A stretch of 64,000 nt of DNA from Mycoplana azooxidifex. GTDB lineage: Bacteria > Pseudomonadota > Alphaproteobacteria > Rhizobiales > Rhizobiaceae. Numbering within the stretch: the stretch's first letter is position 1; the number at the start of each line of letters is the position of its first letter. A program made the position numbers and the translations under genes. Shown here piece after piece: positions 10,237 to 20,069 of the stretch. A model generated the notes under the pieces. That model worked only from the letters and a program-made list of their open reading frames with translations. It was not told the origin of the DNA and did not search any database. Location: contig NZ_JACIEE010000007.1 of assembly GCF_014196765.1 (NCBI RefSeq), positions 310,001 through 374,000 on the forward strand, written 5' to 3'.

Positions 10237-11367
10237 TCAGCCGAACGGCTCCGCCGGTCCCTTGGCCGGCGTCGTGAACCATGCGGGGCCGCCCGCAGTC
10301 ATGTGGATGTGGTCCTCCAGCCGGATCCCGTAACGCTCCGGAAAGACGATCATCGGCTCGTTCGAAAAGCACATGCCGACGGCAAGTTTCGTCGCATTGC
10401 CCCGGACCAGATAGGGTTCTTCATGGATCTCGAGGCCGAGGCCATGGCCTGCACGATGCGGCAGCCCCGGCAAGCGGTAGTCCGGCCCAAGTCCATGTCC
10501 GGCGATCACCGCCCGGGCGGCATCGTCGAGGCTGTGGCAGGGCGCGTCCAGCCGAGCGGCGTCGAACACCGCCTGCTGCGCCGCGCGCTCGATCGACCAG
10601 GCACGGGCGAAGTCCGCATCCGGTTCGTCCAGGACATAGGTCCGCGTCAGGTCGGAATGGTAGCCGTCGATCCGCGTCCCGGTATCGACCAGGATCACGT
10701 CGCCCGGGGAAAGCGTCTGGTCGCCATCGGCGCCGTGGGGGAGGGCGGTCGCAGCGCCGAACGAGACGATGCAGAACGTAGAACCGCCCGCCGCACCCAG
10801 CTCCCGGTGTTGCTCGTCGATGTAGCGCACCACCTCCGAGGCCCGGATTCCCGGCCGCATGATCGCGTGCGCGCGTCTTTGCACCTCCAGCGTCAGGAGC
10901 ATCGCATAGGCGATCAGCGCGATCTCTGCAGGCGACTTTGTGAGCCGCAGATCGAGGATCAGCCGGCCGCCATCGGCGAGGCGCTCCGGCCCGAGCACAC
11001 CGGCCAGGGCATGATAGGAAAAGAGCGGCAGCGCATCGTCCAGCGCCAGCCGACCCCGCGGTCCCAGCAGGGACGCGACCAGCGCCGCCGGGCTCTCCTC
11101 CTCCTGCCAGACGGCGATCTCACCCTCCAGATGGGGCAATGTCTCGACCCGGCTCCGTTCGAAGGCCGGGACGACATAGGTCAGCCCGGTCGGCGTGACG
11201 AGCGCTCCGAGCAGCCGCTCGCTCTGGTGCCAGACGAGGCCGGTGAAATAGCGCAGGCTCTCCGTCGAGCCGAGCAGCACGCCGGCAAGGCCTGCTGCTT
11301 CCATGTTCCGGCGCAGCGCCTGCAGCCGGGCCTGCCTTTCGACGTCCGTGATAGGGGGAGGGGTCAT
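10237..11367 (-). CDS. M24 family metallopeptidase (Xaa-Pro peptidase-like)
   Basis: A 376-residue pita-bread-fold peptidase, which in this family cleaves Xaa-Pro bonds with two metal ions. A creatinase-like N-terminal domain precedes the catalytic domain. The five metal ligands are visible: two Asp in VDTGTRIDGYHSDLTR, His in HRAGHGLGLEIHEEP, Glu in SNEPMIVF and Glu in RLEDHIHMT. The frame is open far upstream; the ATG at 11367 with GGAAGA before it gives the normal length. It ends 90 bp before the DapA-family gene and is transcribed away from the hydrolase gene, with a shared GntR site between. Confidence 0.87.
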   Translation of the reverse strand: MTPPPITDVERQARLQALRRNMEAAGLAGVLLGSTESLRYFTGLVWHQSERLLGALVTPTGLTYVVPAFERSRVETLPHLEGEIAVWQEEESPAALVASLLGPRGRLALDDALPLFSYHALAGVLGPERLADGGRLILDLRLTKSPAEIALIAYAMLLTLEVQRRAHAIMRPGIRASEVVRYIDEQHRELGAAGGSTFCIVSFGAATALPHGADGDQTLSPGDVILVDTGTRIDGYHSDLTRTYVLDEPDADFARAWSIERAAQQAVFDAARLDAPCHSLDDAARAVIAGHGLGPDYRLPGLPHRAGHGLGLEIHEEPYLVRGNATKLAVGMCFSNEPMIVFPERYGIRLEDHIHMTAGGPAWFTTPAKGPAEPFG

Positions 11368-11446
11368 GAGATCTTCCGGCTTCGGATTTCGTTCAGGCGG
11401 TCGCAGCATGCGGACCGCCGGCGGCGCACCATAGGAACATTGTAGG

Positions 11447-11459
11447 CAATTTGTCGACA
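11447..11459. promoter_or_regulatory. GntR operator site 2 (CAATTTGTCGACA)
   Basis: Carries the TGTCGACA palindrome (11452-11459) and matches the other two sites at 11 of 13 bases. It lies in the divergent promoter region between the M24 peptidase (start 11367) and the hydrolase (start about 11634), so one protein could control both. Confidence 0.65.
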
Positions 11460-11633
11460 GCATTTTTACCGGCACTGCCGGTTGCCATTCTCGCACCGGA
11501 TCATGCGCAAATCGCGCTCCGCTTACTGCTTTCCTCGTGCAGAGAGGCGCGCTTCGCGCTAGTGCTGCCATCGAATGGAGCAATCCCGCCGCAGCCCCCC
11601 GCAGCGGGCGATGCCAAAACCGAGGAGCCACCC

Positions 11634-12932
11634 TTGCCGATCCGCGAATACACCATCCCCGGAATGTTCGTCCGCGACCACCTCGTTTCCGTTCCGCTGG
11701 ATTGGTCGAAGCCGGACGGCGCAACGATCGAACTCTTCGCCCGCGAGGTCTGCGATGCCGCGCGCTCCCGCGAAACCCTGCCGTTGCTGGTCTTCCTGCA
11801 GGGCGGCCCGGGCGGAAAGGCCCCGCGGCCGACCGGCGGTGGGCCGAGCTGGCTGGCCGAAGCGTTGAAGACGCACCGCGTCGTTCTCGTCGACCAGCGC
11901 GGCACGGGCCGGAGCTCCCGCATCGAAAGCGCGACGATGGCGGACTTCGAGAGCGGAGAGGCCGCCGCCGACTACCTGTGCCATTTCCGCGCCGACAGCA
12001 TCGTGGCCGATTGCGAGCACCCGCGAAAGACGCTGTTCGGTGGCGTGAAGTGGGAGACACTCGGCCAGCGCTATGGCGGCTTCCTGACGCTGACCTATCT
12101 CTCGGCGGCACCCGAAGGGCTCGCGGCCTGCTATGTTACCGGCGGCCTCGCGGGCCTTAAGGCATCCGCCGACGATGTCTACCGCCACACCTATCCGCGC
12201 GTGGCCGAAAAGAACGCCCGCTACTACAACCGCTATCCGCATGATCGCGAGCGGATCGGCCGCATCGCCGATCTCATCGCCGCAAACGAGGTGCGCCTGC
12301 CGGACGGTGACCGTCTGACCGTTCGCCGGCTGCAGACGATCGGCATCGACCTCGGGATGGGGCCGGGCTTCGAGAACGTCCATTGGCTGATGGACGAGGC
12401 CTTCTCCGGATCGGCCGAGGATCGCCTGTCCGACCACTTCCTCGCCTCGGTCATGGATATCACCTCCTATGACGCCAACCCGCTCTTTGCCGTGCTGCAG
12501 GAGAGCATCTACGGCCAGGGAGACGGGGCGACGGCCTGGGCAGCGGATCGCATCCGCGCAGAGCATCCCGAATTTTCAGAAGCGCACCGGCCGCTGCAGA
12601 TGACAGGCGAGATGATGTATCCGTGGATGTTCGAGGAGATCCGCTCGCTGCGGCCGTACCAGGCCGCCGTCGAGGCCCTCGCGGCGCGTCCGCGCCACGG
12701 CAGGCTGTACAATCAGCAAAGGCTCGCCGACAACCAGGTCCCGGTCGCAGCCGCCGTCTATTTCGACGACATGTATGTGGACGCGGCGCTGTCGCTGGAA
12801 ACCGCGCGTCAGGTCGGCAACGTCAAGACCTGGGTGACCAACGAATACGAGCATGACGGCGTGCGCCAGTCCGGCGCGGTCTTCGCCCGACTGGTGAAGA
12901 TGGTAAAGGAGCGCGGCGGGCCGCGCGCCTGA
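11634..12932 (+). CDS. Proline iminopeptidase-like alpha/beta hydrolase with altered nucleophile
   Basis: An alpha/beta hydrolase of the prolyl aminopeptidase type, 432 residues if it starts at the TTG at 11634, which has GAGGAG 6-7 bases upstream. The frame is open from 11451, but that start lies in the operator. The oxyanion-hole region FLQGGPGG and the acid and His regions (YFDDMYVD, EYEHDGVR) are present. The nucleophile elbow reads GQRYGG where the family has GQSYGG: codon 146 is CGC (Arg, bases 12069-12071) in place of Ser. One base change from AGC would explain it. It may be inactive, changed in role, or a sequencing error. Confidence 0.8.
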   Translation: MPIREYTIPGMFVRDHLVSVPLDWSKPDGATIELFAREVCDAARSRETLPLLVFLQGGPGGKAPRPTGGGPSWLAEALKTHRVVLVDQRGTGRSSRIESATMADFESGEAAADYLCHFRADSIVADCEHPRKTLFGGVKWETLGQRYGGFLTLTYLSAAPEGLAACYVTGGLAGLKASADDVYRHTYPRVAEKNARYYNRYPHDRERIGRIADLIAANEVRLPDGDRLTVRRLQTIGIDLGMGPGFENVHWLMDEAFSGSAEDRLSDHFLASVMDITSYDANPLFAVLQESIYGQGDGATAWAADRIRAEHPEFSEAHRPLQMTGEMMYPWMFEEIRSLRPYQAAVEALAARPRHGRLYNQQRLADNQVPVAAAVYFDDMYVDAALSLETARQVGNVKTWVTNEYEHDGVRQSGAVFARLVKMVKERGGPRA

Positions 12933-12980
12933 CCGCCGCAAGGGCAGGGGCCGCAACCGCGGCCCGACCCGCCACACGCG

Positions 12981-13673
12981 CTATCGTTCGGAGAGGTCCA
13001 TCGGCTGGCGAAGGCCCCGGGCGAGATAGTCCTGGATCTGGCGGACGATCTGGGTGGCATGCTGCGTTGCCAGCCAATCGCAGAGGTCGACATCACCGGC
13101 CTCGATCGCGGCGATGATCGCCTCGTGCTCCTCGACATATTGCCGCGGCAGCCGGTCCTCGAAGGTCGAGTAGTAGAGGCGCAGGATCCGCCGACCCTCG
13201 TCCAGGAGCCGGGTGAAGAAGCCCGTGTAGTAGCCGTTGCTGCCGAGTTCGGCGATCGCCACGTGGAAGTCGCGGTTCGCCTCGATCATGGCCAAGGCGT
13301 CCCGGTCCTCGACGGCCTTGCGGAATTCGCGCTGACGCGCGTGCACCTTCTCCATCAGCTTGGCGTCCCTGTGCATGGCGGCCGCGCGCGTCGTGGCGCG
13401 GTACATCAGCGTCAGCGCTTCGAAATAGGACGGCAGCGTCGCAAAATCGATCTCCGAGACAACCGTGTTGCGGTTCGGAAGCGTCGTCACCAGGCCGTCC
13501 GCGGCCAACCGCAGCAACGCTTCGCGCACCGGCGTCCGCGACATTCCGAAGCGCTCGGAAAGGCGCACCTCGTCGAGCGGGCTCCCCGGCTCAAGCGCCA
13601 TCGTCAGGATTTCCTGGCGGATGGTCCTGTAGACGGACTGGGTGCCGGACCCTCGTGCCCTGCTTGACTCCAT
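12981..13673 (-). CDS. GntR family regulator, FCD type
   Basis: A 230-residue regulator. The N-terminal winged helix is clear (LSERFGMSRTPVREALLRLAADGLV) and is followed by an all-helical FCD ligand domain with metal-binding-type His and Asp residues (ANRDFHVAI, EEHEAIIAAI). The ATG at 13673 (MESSRARGSGTQSV) is chosen because the upstream extension crosses its own operator. It faces the hydrolase gene tail to tail. A 13-bp site before it recurs at both other promoters of the cluster, so it is very likely the local regulator. Confidence 0.88.
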   Translation of the reverse strand: MESSRARGSGTQSVYRTIRQEILTMALEPGSPLDEVRLSERFGMSRTPVREALLRLAADGLVTTLPNRNTVVSEIDFATLPSYFEALTLMYRATTRAAAMHRDAKLMEKVHARQREFRKAVEDRDALAMIEANRDFHVAIAELGSNGYYTGFFTRLLDEGRRILRLYYSTFEDRLPRQYVEEHEAIIAAIEAGDVDLCDWLATQHATQIVRQIQDYLARGLRQPMDLSER

Positions 13674-13738
13674 CGAACCTTTGCTCCTACCTCTTCCCGA
13701 TGCCCGCGAGGCATGTTGCCAGCCTTCTTGTTTGCACA

Positions 13739-13751
13739 CAAACTGTCGACA
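13739..13751. promoter_or_regulatory. GntR operator site 3 (CAAACTGTCGACA)
   Basis: Identical over 13 bp to site 1 and centred on the TGTCGACA palindrome (13744-13751). It lies about 70 bp upstream of the gntR start, as expected for autoregulation. Confidence 0.7.
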
Positions 13752-13852
13752 TAACAAGGCTTTCCTGCAGCGGCGCGCGGAAAGAAGCTCAGGCCGCCCC
13801 CCGCAAGCGCACCAAGCGTCCCGAAGAACGATACGCAGGCAGAGGGCCCGCA

Positions 13853-13899
13853 CGGGAAGCCGCGATTGCCTCGGACAGGCCAGTACGCCAGAGTCAGCC
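13853..13899 (+). repeat. Imperfect 47-bp direct repeat, left copy
   Basis: Matches 15881-15927 at about 37 of 47 positions, with the blocks CGGGAAG, TTGCCTCGGAC and TACGCCA in the same order and spacing. The two copies flank the GSCFA/SGNH gene pair. The surrounding 338-bp gap (13674-14011) otherwise holds only the GntR site and the GSCFA promoter. Confidence 0.6.
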
Positions 13900-14011
13900 G
13901 CGAGTGGGGTTCCTCAAAATCTCCATTTACCGCATTTTTGGCCGCCACGATGGTCTTGCCGATCACGCTGAAAATGTGTTTATCGGTGACGAATACACGG
14001 AGGGTATTTGA

Positions 14012-15016
14012 ATGGCGTCACCCTACGCATCCATCGCCGGCCGTCAGCGGTGGACAAAAGCAGTTGCGGGAACCGACATCCAGTCGGTCGAACACATTTA
14101 TAAAAAGCGGTTCCCAATCGACGGGATGAGGATCGCCACGGCCGGAAGCTGTTTTGCACAGCATATCGCCCGCAATCTTCGTGCGAACGGTTTCGAGGTG
14201 CTGGACAAGGAGCCGGGCCCGAGGGGGCTTCACGGCAAGCGTGCGCAAGACTTCGGGTATAACCTCTACTCTGCGCGCCATGGCAATATCTACACGGCTC
14301 GCCGTTTGCTCCAACTCACGCAGGAAGCTCTTGGGCTGCTCGAAGTGCCTGAGCGTGCCGTTGTGTGGGAGAAGCGCGGTCGCTTTTATGACGCGCTTCG
14401 GAGTGTCGAGCCCGATGGGCTGACCTCCCCGGAAGAGGTGATGCTGCACCGTGCTGACCACGTCAGGCGGTTCAAGGCCCTGCTCAGAGAAACAGACCTC
14501 TTCATCTTCACGTTCGGCCTGACGGAAGCATGGATGCATGAGGAAACCGGCATCGTCTACGGCCTGGCGCCGGATGACACGGACCCGAAGCATCGCTTCA
14601 AGAACTTCACCTTCCAGGAGGTCTACGACGACTTCAGCGGCTTCCGCGCGCTGGCGCATCAACTGAACCCGCGCATGAAGTTCCTCGTGACCGTTTCCCC
14701 CGTCCCCTTGGCTGCCACTTACGAGGACGCCCATGTCCTCCCGGCAACAGTCCACTCGAAGGCGATCCTGCGCGCGGTGGCTGGTCAGTTGCACAGCCAG
14801 CACGACGACATCGACTATTTCCCCTCTTTTGACATTCTCAGCACGCCATTCCTTGGGCCATCGATGTTCGCCGACAATCGGCGCGATGTGACGCGGGACG
14901 GTGTGGCTAACGCCATGCGGATATTCTTCGAGGAGCATAAGAAGACAGAGGAAGTGGTCGTGACCGGAAGCGGAGACGTCGTCTGCGAAGAAGCATTGCT
15001 CGAGGCATTCGCATGA
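14012..15016 (+). CDS. GSCFA domain protein
   Basis: A 334-residue protein with the signature AGSCFAQHI near residue 46 that gives the GSCFA family its name; these are SGNH-hydrolase-like proteins, often near surface-polysaccharide genes, whose reactions are mostly unknown. A second conserved block is FTFGLTEAWM. No signal peptide is seen, so it is probably cytoplasmic. GGAGGG lies 7-9 bases before the ATG. It overlaps the next gene by ATGA. Base composition is visibly less GC-rich than the flanking genes, which suggests transfer. Confidence 0.85.
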   Translation: MASPYASIAGRQRWTKAVAGTDIQSVEHIYKKRFPIDGMRIATAGSCFAQHIARNLRANGFEVLDKEPGPRGLHGKRAQDFGYNLYSARHGNIYTARRLLQLTQEALGLLEVPERAVVWEKRGRFYDALRSVEPDGLTSPEEVMLHRADHVRRFKALLRETDLFIFTFGLTEAWMHEETGIVYGLAPDDTDPKHRFKNFTFQEVYDDFSGFRALAHQLNPRMKFLVTVSPVPLAATYEDAHVLPATVHSKAILRAVAGQLHSQHDDIDYFPSFDILSTPFLGPSMFADNRRDVTRDGVANAMRIFFEEHKKTEEVVVTGSGDVVCEEALLEAFA

Positions 15017-15762
15017 AGGTCGCGGTTATCGGAAATTCGCATCTGGCCGCTTTCAAACTGGGATGGGGACTGATCTCGGAAGAGTATCCGACGATTGAAG
15101 CCACGTTCTTCGGCTCACCCGCGAACACGCTCCATCGCCTTGAAGTCGAAGATGATCGGCTGACAACCCGCGATCAGAAGCTCAATAAGTCGCTCATCTG
15201 GACGTCGGGCGGCCTCGACTCGATCGGTCCCGACTACGACCGCTATGTGTTGGTCGGGATGGGTTTCAGCTTCCCGCACCTGATGGCAATTCTTCGGCAC
15301 CATCGACCCGTCCAATATTACCGCGGCGGCGATGAAGCGTTGATTTCCGACGCCTGCCTTGACGAGGCGATGGAGCAGACGCTGTCGGACAGCACCGCGG
15401 TACGGACCATCGACAAGATCCGTCGGATCACGGATGCCCCCATCACCTACTTCCCCAATCCATTCCAGACGACCGAGTGCCAGACCAAGGAAGATTTCTG
15501 GGGTCTGGAAGACGCGCGGGATCGCATGATGACCTTCTACCGCGCCGGGATTGCCAGACTGCTTGATCCGTTCTGCTCTGTCGTGGAGCAGCCGGAGCAT
15601 ACGCTCGCGTCACCCTTCTTCACCCAGCCGGAGTTCGCCCGGGACGCTGTGAAGCTCAAGCGCGGCATGAAGGCGATGTATGAGGAAAATGACTACGCCC
15701 ATATGAACGATGTCTTTGGGGCTCACGCACTTCGCAAGGTCATTGGCGGTCTGACGCCATAG
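15013..15762 (+). CDS. SGNH-like protein paired with GSCFA
   Basis: A 249-residue protein beginning MKVAVIGNSHLAAFKLG, where GNSH looks like the first block of an SGNH/GDSL-type fold. Near the C-terminus HMNDVFGAHAL could supply a catalytic Asp/His pair. The start overlaps the GSCFA stop as ATGA, so the two are made together and may act on the same substrate, perhaps an acylated glycan. No signal peptide is visible. The specific reaction is unknown. Confidence 0.7.
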   Translation: MKVAVIGNSHLAAFKLGWGLISEEYPTIEATFFGSPANTLHRLEVEDDRLTTRDQKLNKSLIWTSGGLDSIGPDYDRYVLVGMGFSFPHLMAILRHHRPVQYYRGGDEALISDACLDEAMEQTLSDSTAVRTIDKIRRITDAPITYFPNPFQTTECQTKEDFWGLEDARDRMMTFYRAGIARLLDPFCSVVEQPEHTLASPFFTQPEFARDAVKLKRGMKAMYEENDYAHMNDVFGAHALRKVIGGLTP

Positions 15763-15835
15763 GCTCCATTCTCAACTAGGGCGAAGTCTGCACCAATCCA
15801 TATTCGACCGCTTCAAAGAAAGAACGTCTGCGGGC

Positions 15836-15853
15836 TGTCGCAAAGCTGCGACA
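15836..15853. promoter_or_regulatory. Perfect palindrome TGTCGCA-N4-TGCGACA upstream of GAF-Fis regulator
   Basis: Two 7-base arms (15836-15842, 15847-15853) separated by AAGC, about 95 bp before the regulator start. Its length and position fit an activator or autoregulatory site for the GAF-Fis protein. I found no second copy before the aldehyde dehydrogenase. Confidence 0.6.
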
Positions 15854-15880
15854 CTTCCACTGCAGCTTTCGGCCGCGCTA

Positions 15881-15927
15881 CGGGAAGGCGCGGTTGCCTC
15901 GGACCGGATCTTACGCCACAATCCGCC
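15881..15927 (+). repeat. Imperfect 47-bp direct repeat, right copy
   Basis: Right-hand partner of 13853-13899, 2028 bp away, ending about 20 bp before the GAF-Fis regulator start. The left copy may be a displaced duplicate of this promoter segment, left when the GSCFA pair entered. Confidence 0.6.
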
Positions 15928-15946
15928 ACGGTTCAGGGAGGAGCCA

Positions 15947-16921
15947 ATGCTGGGACAATCCGTGCCCGCAGAATCTGCACATGCAGAACAGGTCTACTCG
16001 ACGGCGCTGCGGGGCTCTGCCGCCGCGAGTTCGCCGATCGTCGCATCGTGGCAGCGGTGCATGACCCTGTACCGCCTTGCGCCGGAAGAGCAGCGCCCGC
16101 CGTGGCGCCTGACCGATGGTGAGTTTCACCTCGCCCAGGAAGTCTCCGGCCAGCTCGTCGCCAACGCCACTGATGAACTGGACCGTTTGTTCGCCATGCT
16201 CGGCAGGGCCGGTTACTGCATTCTCCTGACCGACAGGCACGGCGTTGCGCTCGAACGGCGCGGCGCGCGTGGCGACGACAAGGATTTCCACGACCTCGGG
16301 CTCTGGACCGGTTCAGTCTGGACGGAGGCGAGCGTCGGCACCAACGGCATCGGTACGGCGATCGTCGACGAGCGCTGCGTGAGCGTCTTCCGCGACCAGC
16401 ACTTCCTCAGCTCCAATATCGGCCTCTGCTGTACAACCGCTCCGATCCGCGACCACCGCGGCCAGCTCGCCGCCGCCCTCGACATCTCCACCCGCCGCGA
16501 CGACGTCGACGAGATGACGCTCTCGATCCTTGCGCAGGCGGTCCGCGATGCCGCCATGCGCATCGAGATCAACCTGTTCCGCAACACCTTCTCCGACGCC
16601 CGCTTCATCATGCTTCCGGCGGGCGCCAACTCGGCATCCGCGCTTCTGGCCGTCGACAAGGACGATCTCGTGGTCGGTGCGACACGGGCCGCCCGCCTGG
16701 CGCTCAAGCTCGACGACCGCCGGATCGCCGCCGGACTGCCCGCCGCAGACGCGCTCCAGGAAGGCCGCGACGCGACCAACGGGGAACTGGCGGAGGCGGA
16801 ACGCGCAGCCCTTCGCCGCGCGCTCTCGCGCACCAATGGCAACATCTCCCGCGCCGCCGCCGCCCTCGGCATGAGCCGCGCCACCCTGCATCGAAAGATC
16901 AAGAAGCTCGACTTGCATTGA
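15947..16921 (+). CDS. AcoR-like regulator: GAF sensor plus Fis-type helix-turn-helix, no AAA+ domain
   Basis: A 324-residue protein. The first 230 residues match the AcoR N-terminal and GAF sensor part (SPIVASWQRC, TEASVGTNGIGTA, CTTAPIRDHRGQLAAALDIS). The end is a Fis-type helix-turn-helix (TNGNISRAAAALGMSRATLHRKIKKL). The central sigma-54-activating AAA+ domain is missing: no Walker A or GAFTGA motif is seen, so it cannot activate sigma-54 polymerase in the usual way. RBS GGGAGGAG precedes the ATG. It lies directly upstream of, and probably regulates, the aldehyde dehydrogenase. Confidence 0.88.
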   Translation: MLGQSVPAESAHAEQVYSTALRGSAAASSPIVASWQRCMTLYRLAPEEQRPPWRLTDGEFHLAQEVSGQLVANATDELDRLFAMLGRAGYCILLTDRHGVALERRGARGDDKDFHDLGLWTGSVWTEASVGTNGIGTAIVDERCVSVFRDQHFLSSNIGLCCTTAPIRDHRGQLAAALDISTRRDDVDEMTLSILAQAVRDAAMRIEINLFRNTFSDARFIMLPAGANSASALLAVDKDDLVVGATRAARLALKLDDRRIAAGLPAADALQEGRDATNGELAEAERAALRRALSRTNGNISRAAAALGMSRATLHRKIKKLDLH

Positions 16922-17199
16922 ACGCAGTTGCTTCTTCCGGCGGTCAACCGTCTTCGGAAGAAACACCTTCTTGAGATACAGCATCTAAGCCCGCCATCGT
17001 GATCCCGCAGGTCGCGACGCGAACGCGCGTCGAGTACCCCGGCGCCCACGATACTTGGCAGCCCCCATTTGCCGCGCCATCTGTTTCAATCCTGCTACAG
17101 GGTGCGTCACCGAACCGTCCGGCCCCGCTATTCTGTAAGAGAAAACGCACGCACACTCCTGCCTATCGGTTCCAGCGAACCAGATCTAGGGAGGATCAC

Positions 17200-18708
<1,509 letters not shown>

Positions 18709-18720
18709 TCCTCCCCGGAC

Positions 18721-18784
18721 CGACGCGCCGGTCCGCACGGCGCGTCGCTTTCCCCGGAGACCTCGCCTGGTCTCCGGGGTTTTT
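18721..18784 (+). terminator. Tandem hairpins ending in a Rho-independent terminator
   Basis: The first hairpin is CGACGCGCC / GGCGCGTCG (18721-18729, 18739-18747). The second is CCCCGGAGACC / GGTCTCCGGGG (18752-18762, 18769-18779), a perfect 11-bp stem with a 6-base loop followed by TTTTT. They end the aldehyde dehydrogenase transcript. Confidence 0.92.
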
Positions 18785-18860
18785 CATGCTGCAGCAATAC
18801 GCGGTCCCGGGCGATGCACCCTCTCGGTTCCGCGCAGGACGGCCGACGCCAAGGTCGAGA

Positions 18861-19109
18861 TCAGGCCGGTTTCGACCCGACATTTCCGTCCGCAGCCTCC
18901 AGCACCACCGGCGTATAGCCTTCGGCGGCGATGACATCGGCCACGACCCGGGCGTCGACGCGGCCGGAGATGGTGACGCGGTGGGTGGCGATATCGGCTT
19001 CGACCTTCGCATCGGGAAAGGCGGCCTCGACGGCGGACGTTATGGTGCGGGCGCAGTGGCCACAGGTCATGTCCTCGACGGCAAGGGCAAGGGTCGGTTC
19101 TTCGGGCAT
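18861..19109 (-). CDS. Small heavy-metal-associated (HMA) domain protein, CopZ-like
   Basis: An 82-residue protein made of one HMA fold. The metal-binding motif MTCGHC lies near the N-terminus (VEDMTCGHCARTI) with the expected beta-alpha-beta pattern. Such proteins carry Cu(I) or another soft metal in the cytoplasm. The ATG at 19109 has GGGAAAGA upstream. It lies about 50 bp after the TetR gene on the same strand and may be co-transcribed. No copper ATPase is nearby. Confidence 0.85.
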   Translation of the reverse strand: MPEEPTLALAVEDMTCGHCARTITSAVEAAFPDAKVEADIATHRVTISGRVDARVVADVIAAEGYTPVVLEAADGNVGSKPA

Positions 19110-19161
19110 CTCGTCTTTCCCTGTTGAATGGCTCAAGGTGGAGCCATGCCACGTGGGAAGG

Positions 19162-19824
19162 TCAAGCGCTTTCCTGCGCGTCCTGGCTGCCGGCGGGACA
19201 GAAGCTCGCAAGCTGGCCATGGATGATGTGCTTGAAGTCGACCAGCATGTTCTCCGCCTCGTCCGCCGGCAAGTTGATAGCCAGGCGGACCATGCTTCCG
19301 GCCAACTGGAACAGCAGGAACACGAGACGCCCGAAGCGCTCGCGGTCGCCCTCGACCACCAGATGCGACGACAGCTGGCAGAACAGGTCCGCCTGGCGCC
19401 GCGTCTCGGTGATGTCCATGTTCTGCAGTTCCTTGTCGGCCTGGATCGCATTGAGCAGATCCTGGATGGCGGGGTCGCCGGCCACCCGGAGATAATAGCT
19501 ATCGAGAATGCCGTCAGCGGCGTCGCGGACGTCCGACATATCCGTCAACTTGGAGAGGCTGGCCCCGATGCCGGCGCGCGTCGCAGCACTGTATTGTTCG
19601 TACAGCATCGCGATGATGGCCGACTTGTTCGGAAAGTACTGGTAGACCGACGCGATCGGCCCGCCGGTCAGAAGCGCCACCTCGCGCATCGTCATTCCGT
19701 CGATGCCCTTTTCGCCGATCAGTTGCTTTGCAACGCGCAGAATCTCCTCGACGCGCTCCCGGCTACGTTCCTGCTTCGGTTTGCGCCGCAGGCGCTGCGC
19801 CAGATCATCGGCGTCTGCCGTCAT
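19162..19824 (-). CDS. TetR family regulator
   Basis: A 220-residue regulator with the TetR DNA-binding domain at residues about 20-65 (GIDGMTMREVALLTGGPIASVYQYFPNKSAI) and a helical ligand domain. It is divergent from the MFS operon, with a perfect ATATGAT-N5-ATCATAT inverted repeat in the 295-bp space between, so it probably represses the exporter operon. Confidence 0.9.
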   Translation of the reverse strand: MTADADDLAQRLRRKPKQERSRERVEEILRVAKQLIGEKGIDGMTMREVALLTGGPIASVYQYFPNKSAIIAMLYEQYSAATRAGIGASLSKLTDMSDVRDAADGILDSYYLRVAGDPAIQDLLNAIQADKELQNMDITETRRQADLFCQLSSHLVVEGDRERFGRLVFLLFQLAGSMVRLAINLPADEAENMLVDFKHIIHGQLASFCPAGSQDAQESA

Positions 19825-20069
19825 ACCTGCCTACCCTCGTCTCTCTTCTCGCCTGTTTCCGTTGAGGAAATTGCGTCGCCGCGCTGGACGCGGCGGCAGC
19901 GAGACATCATCATGATACCCCACTAAAACAGTTCAAACTTAAGGAAATATTCCCATCGCCATTCGGAGCGTCCCAAAATAGACCAACGATTTGGCTGCCT
20001 CCATGACGACAAAGCGCGATACGGCAATTTGTCATTGACAAGCCAGGGGCGACCCATCAGGCTTTGGAG

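Noticed and set aside
11368-12111. N-terminal extension of the M24 peptidase to 624 residues
   Set aside because: It runs opposite the hydrolase gene across the operator; only the part from 11367 matches the family.
13674-13853. Upstream extension of the GntR gene to 13853
   Set aside because: It crosses the operator shared with two other promoters and matches no GntR domain.
17040-17080. Sigma-54 promoter (TTGGCAG...TTTGC) before the aldehyde dehydrogenase
   Set aside because: The GG and GC elements are 12 bases apart instead of 10, and the regulator lacks an AAA+ domain.
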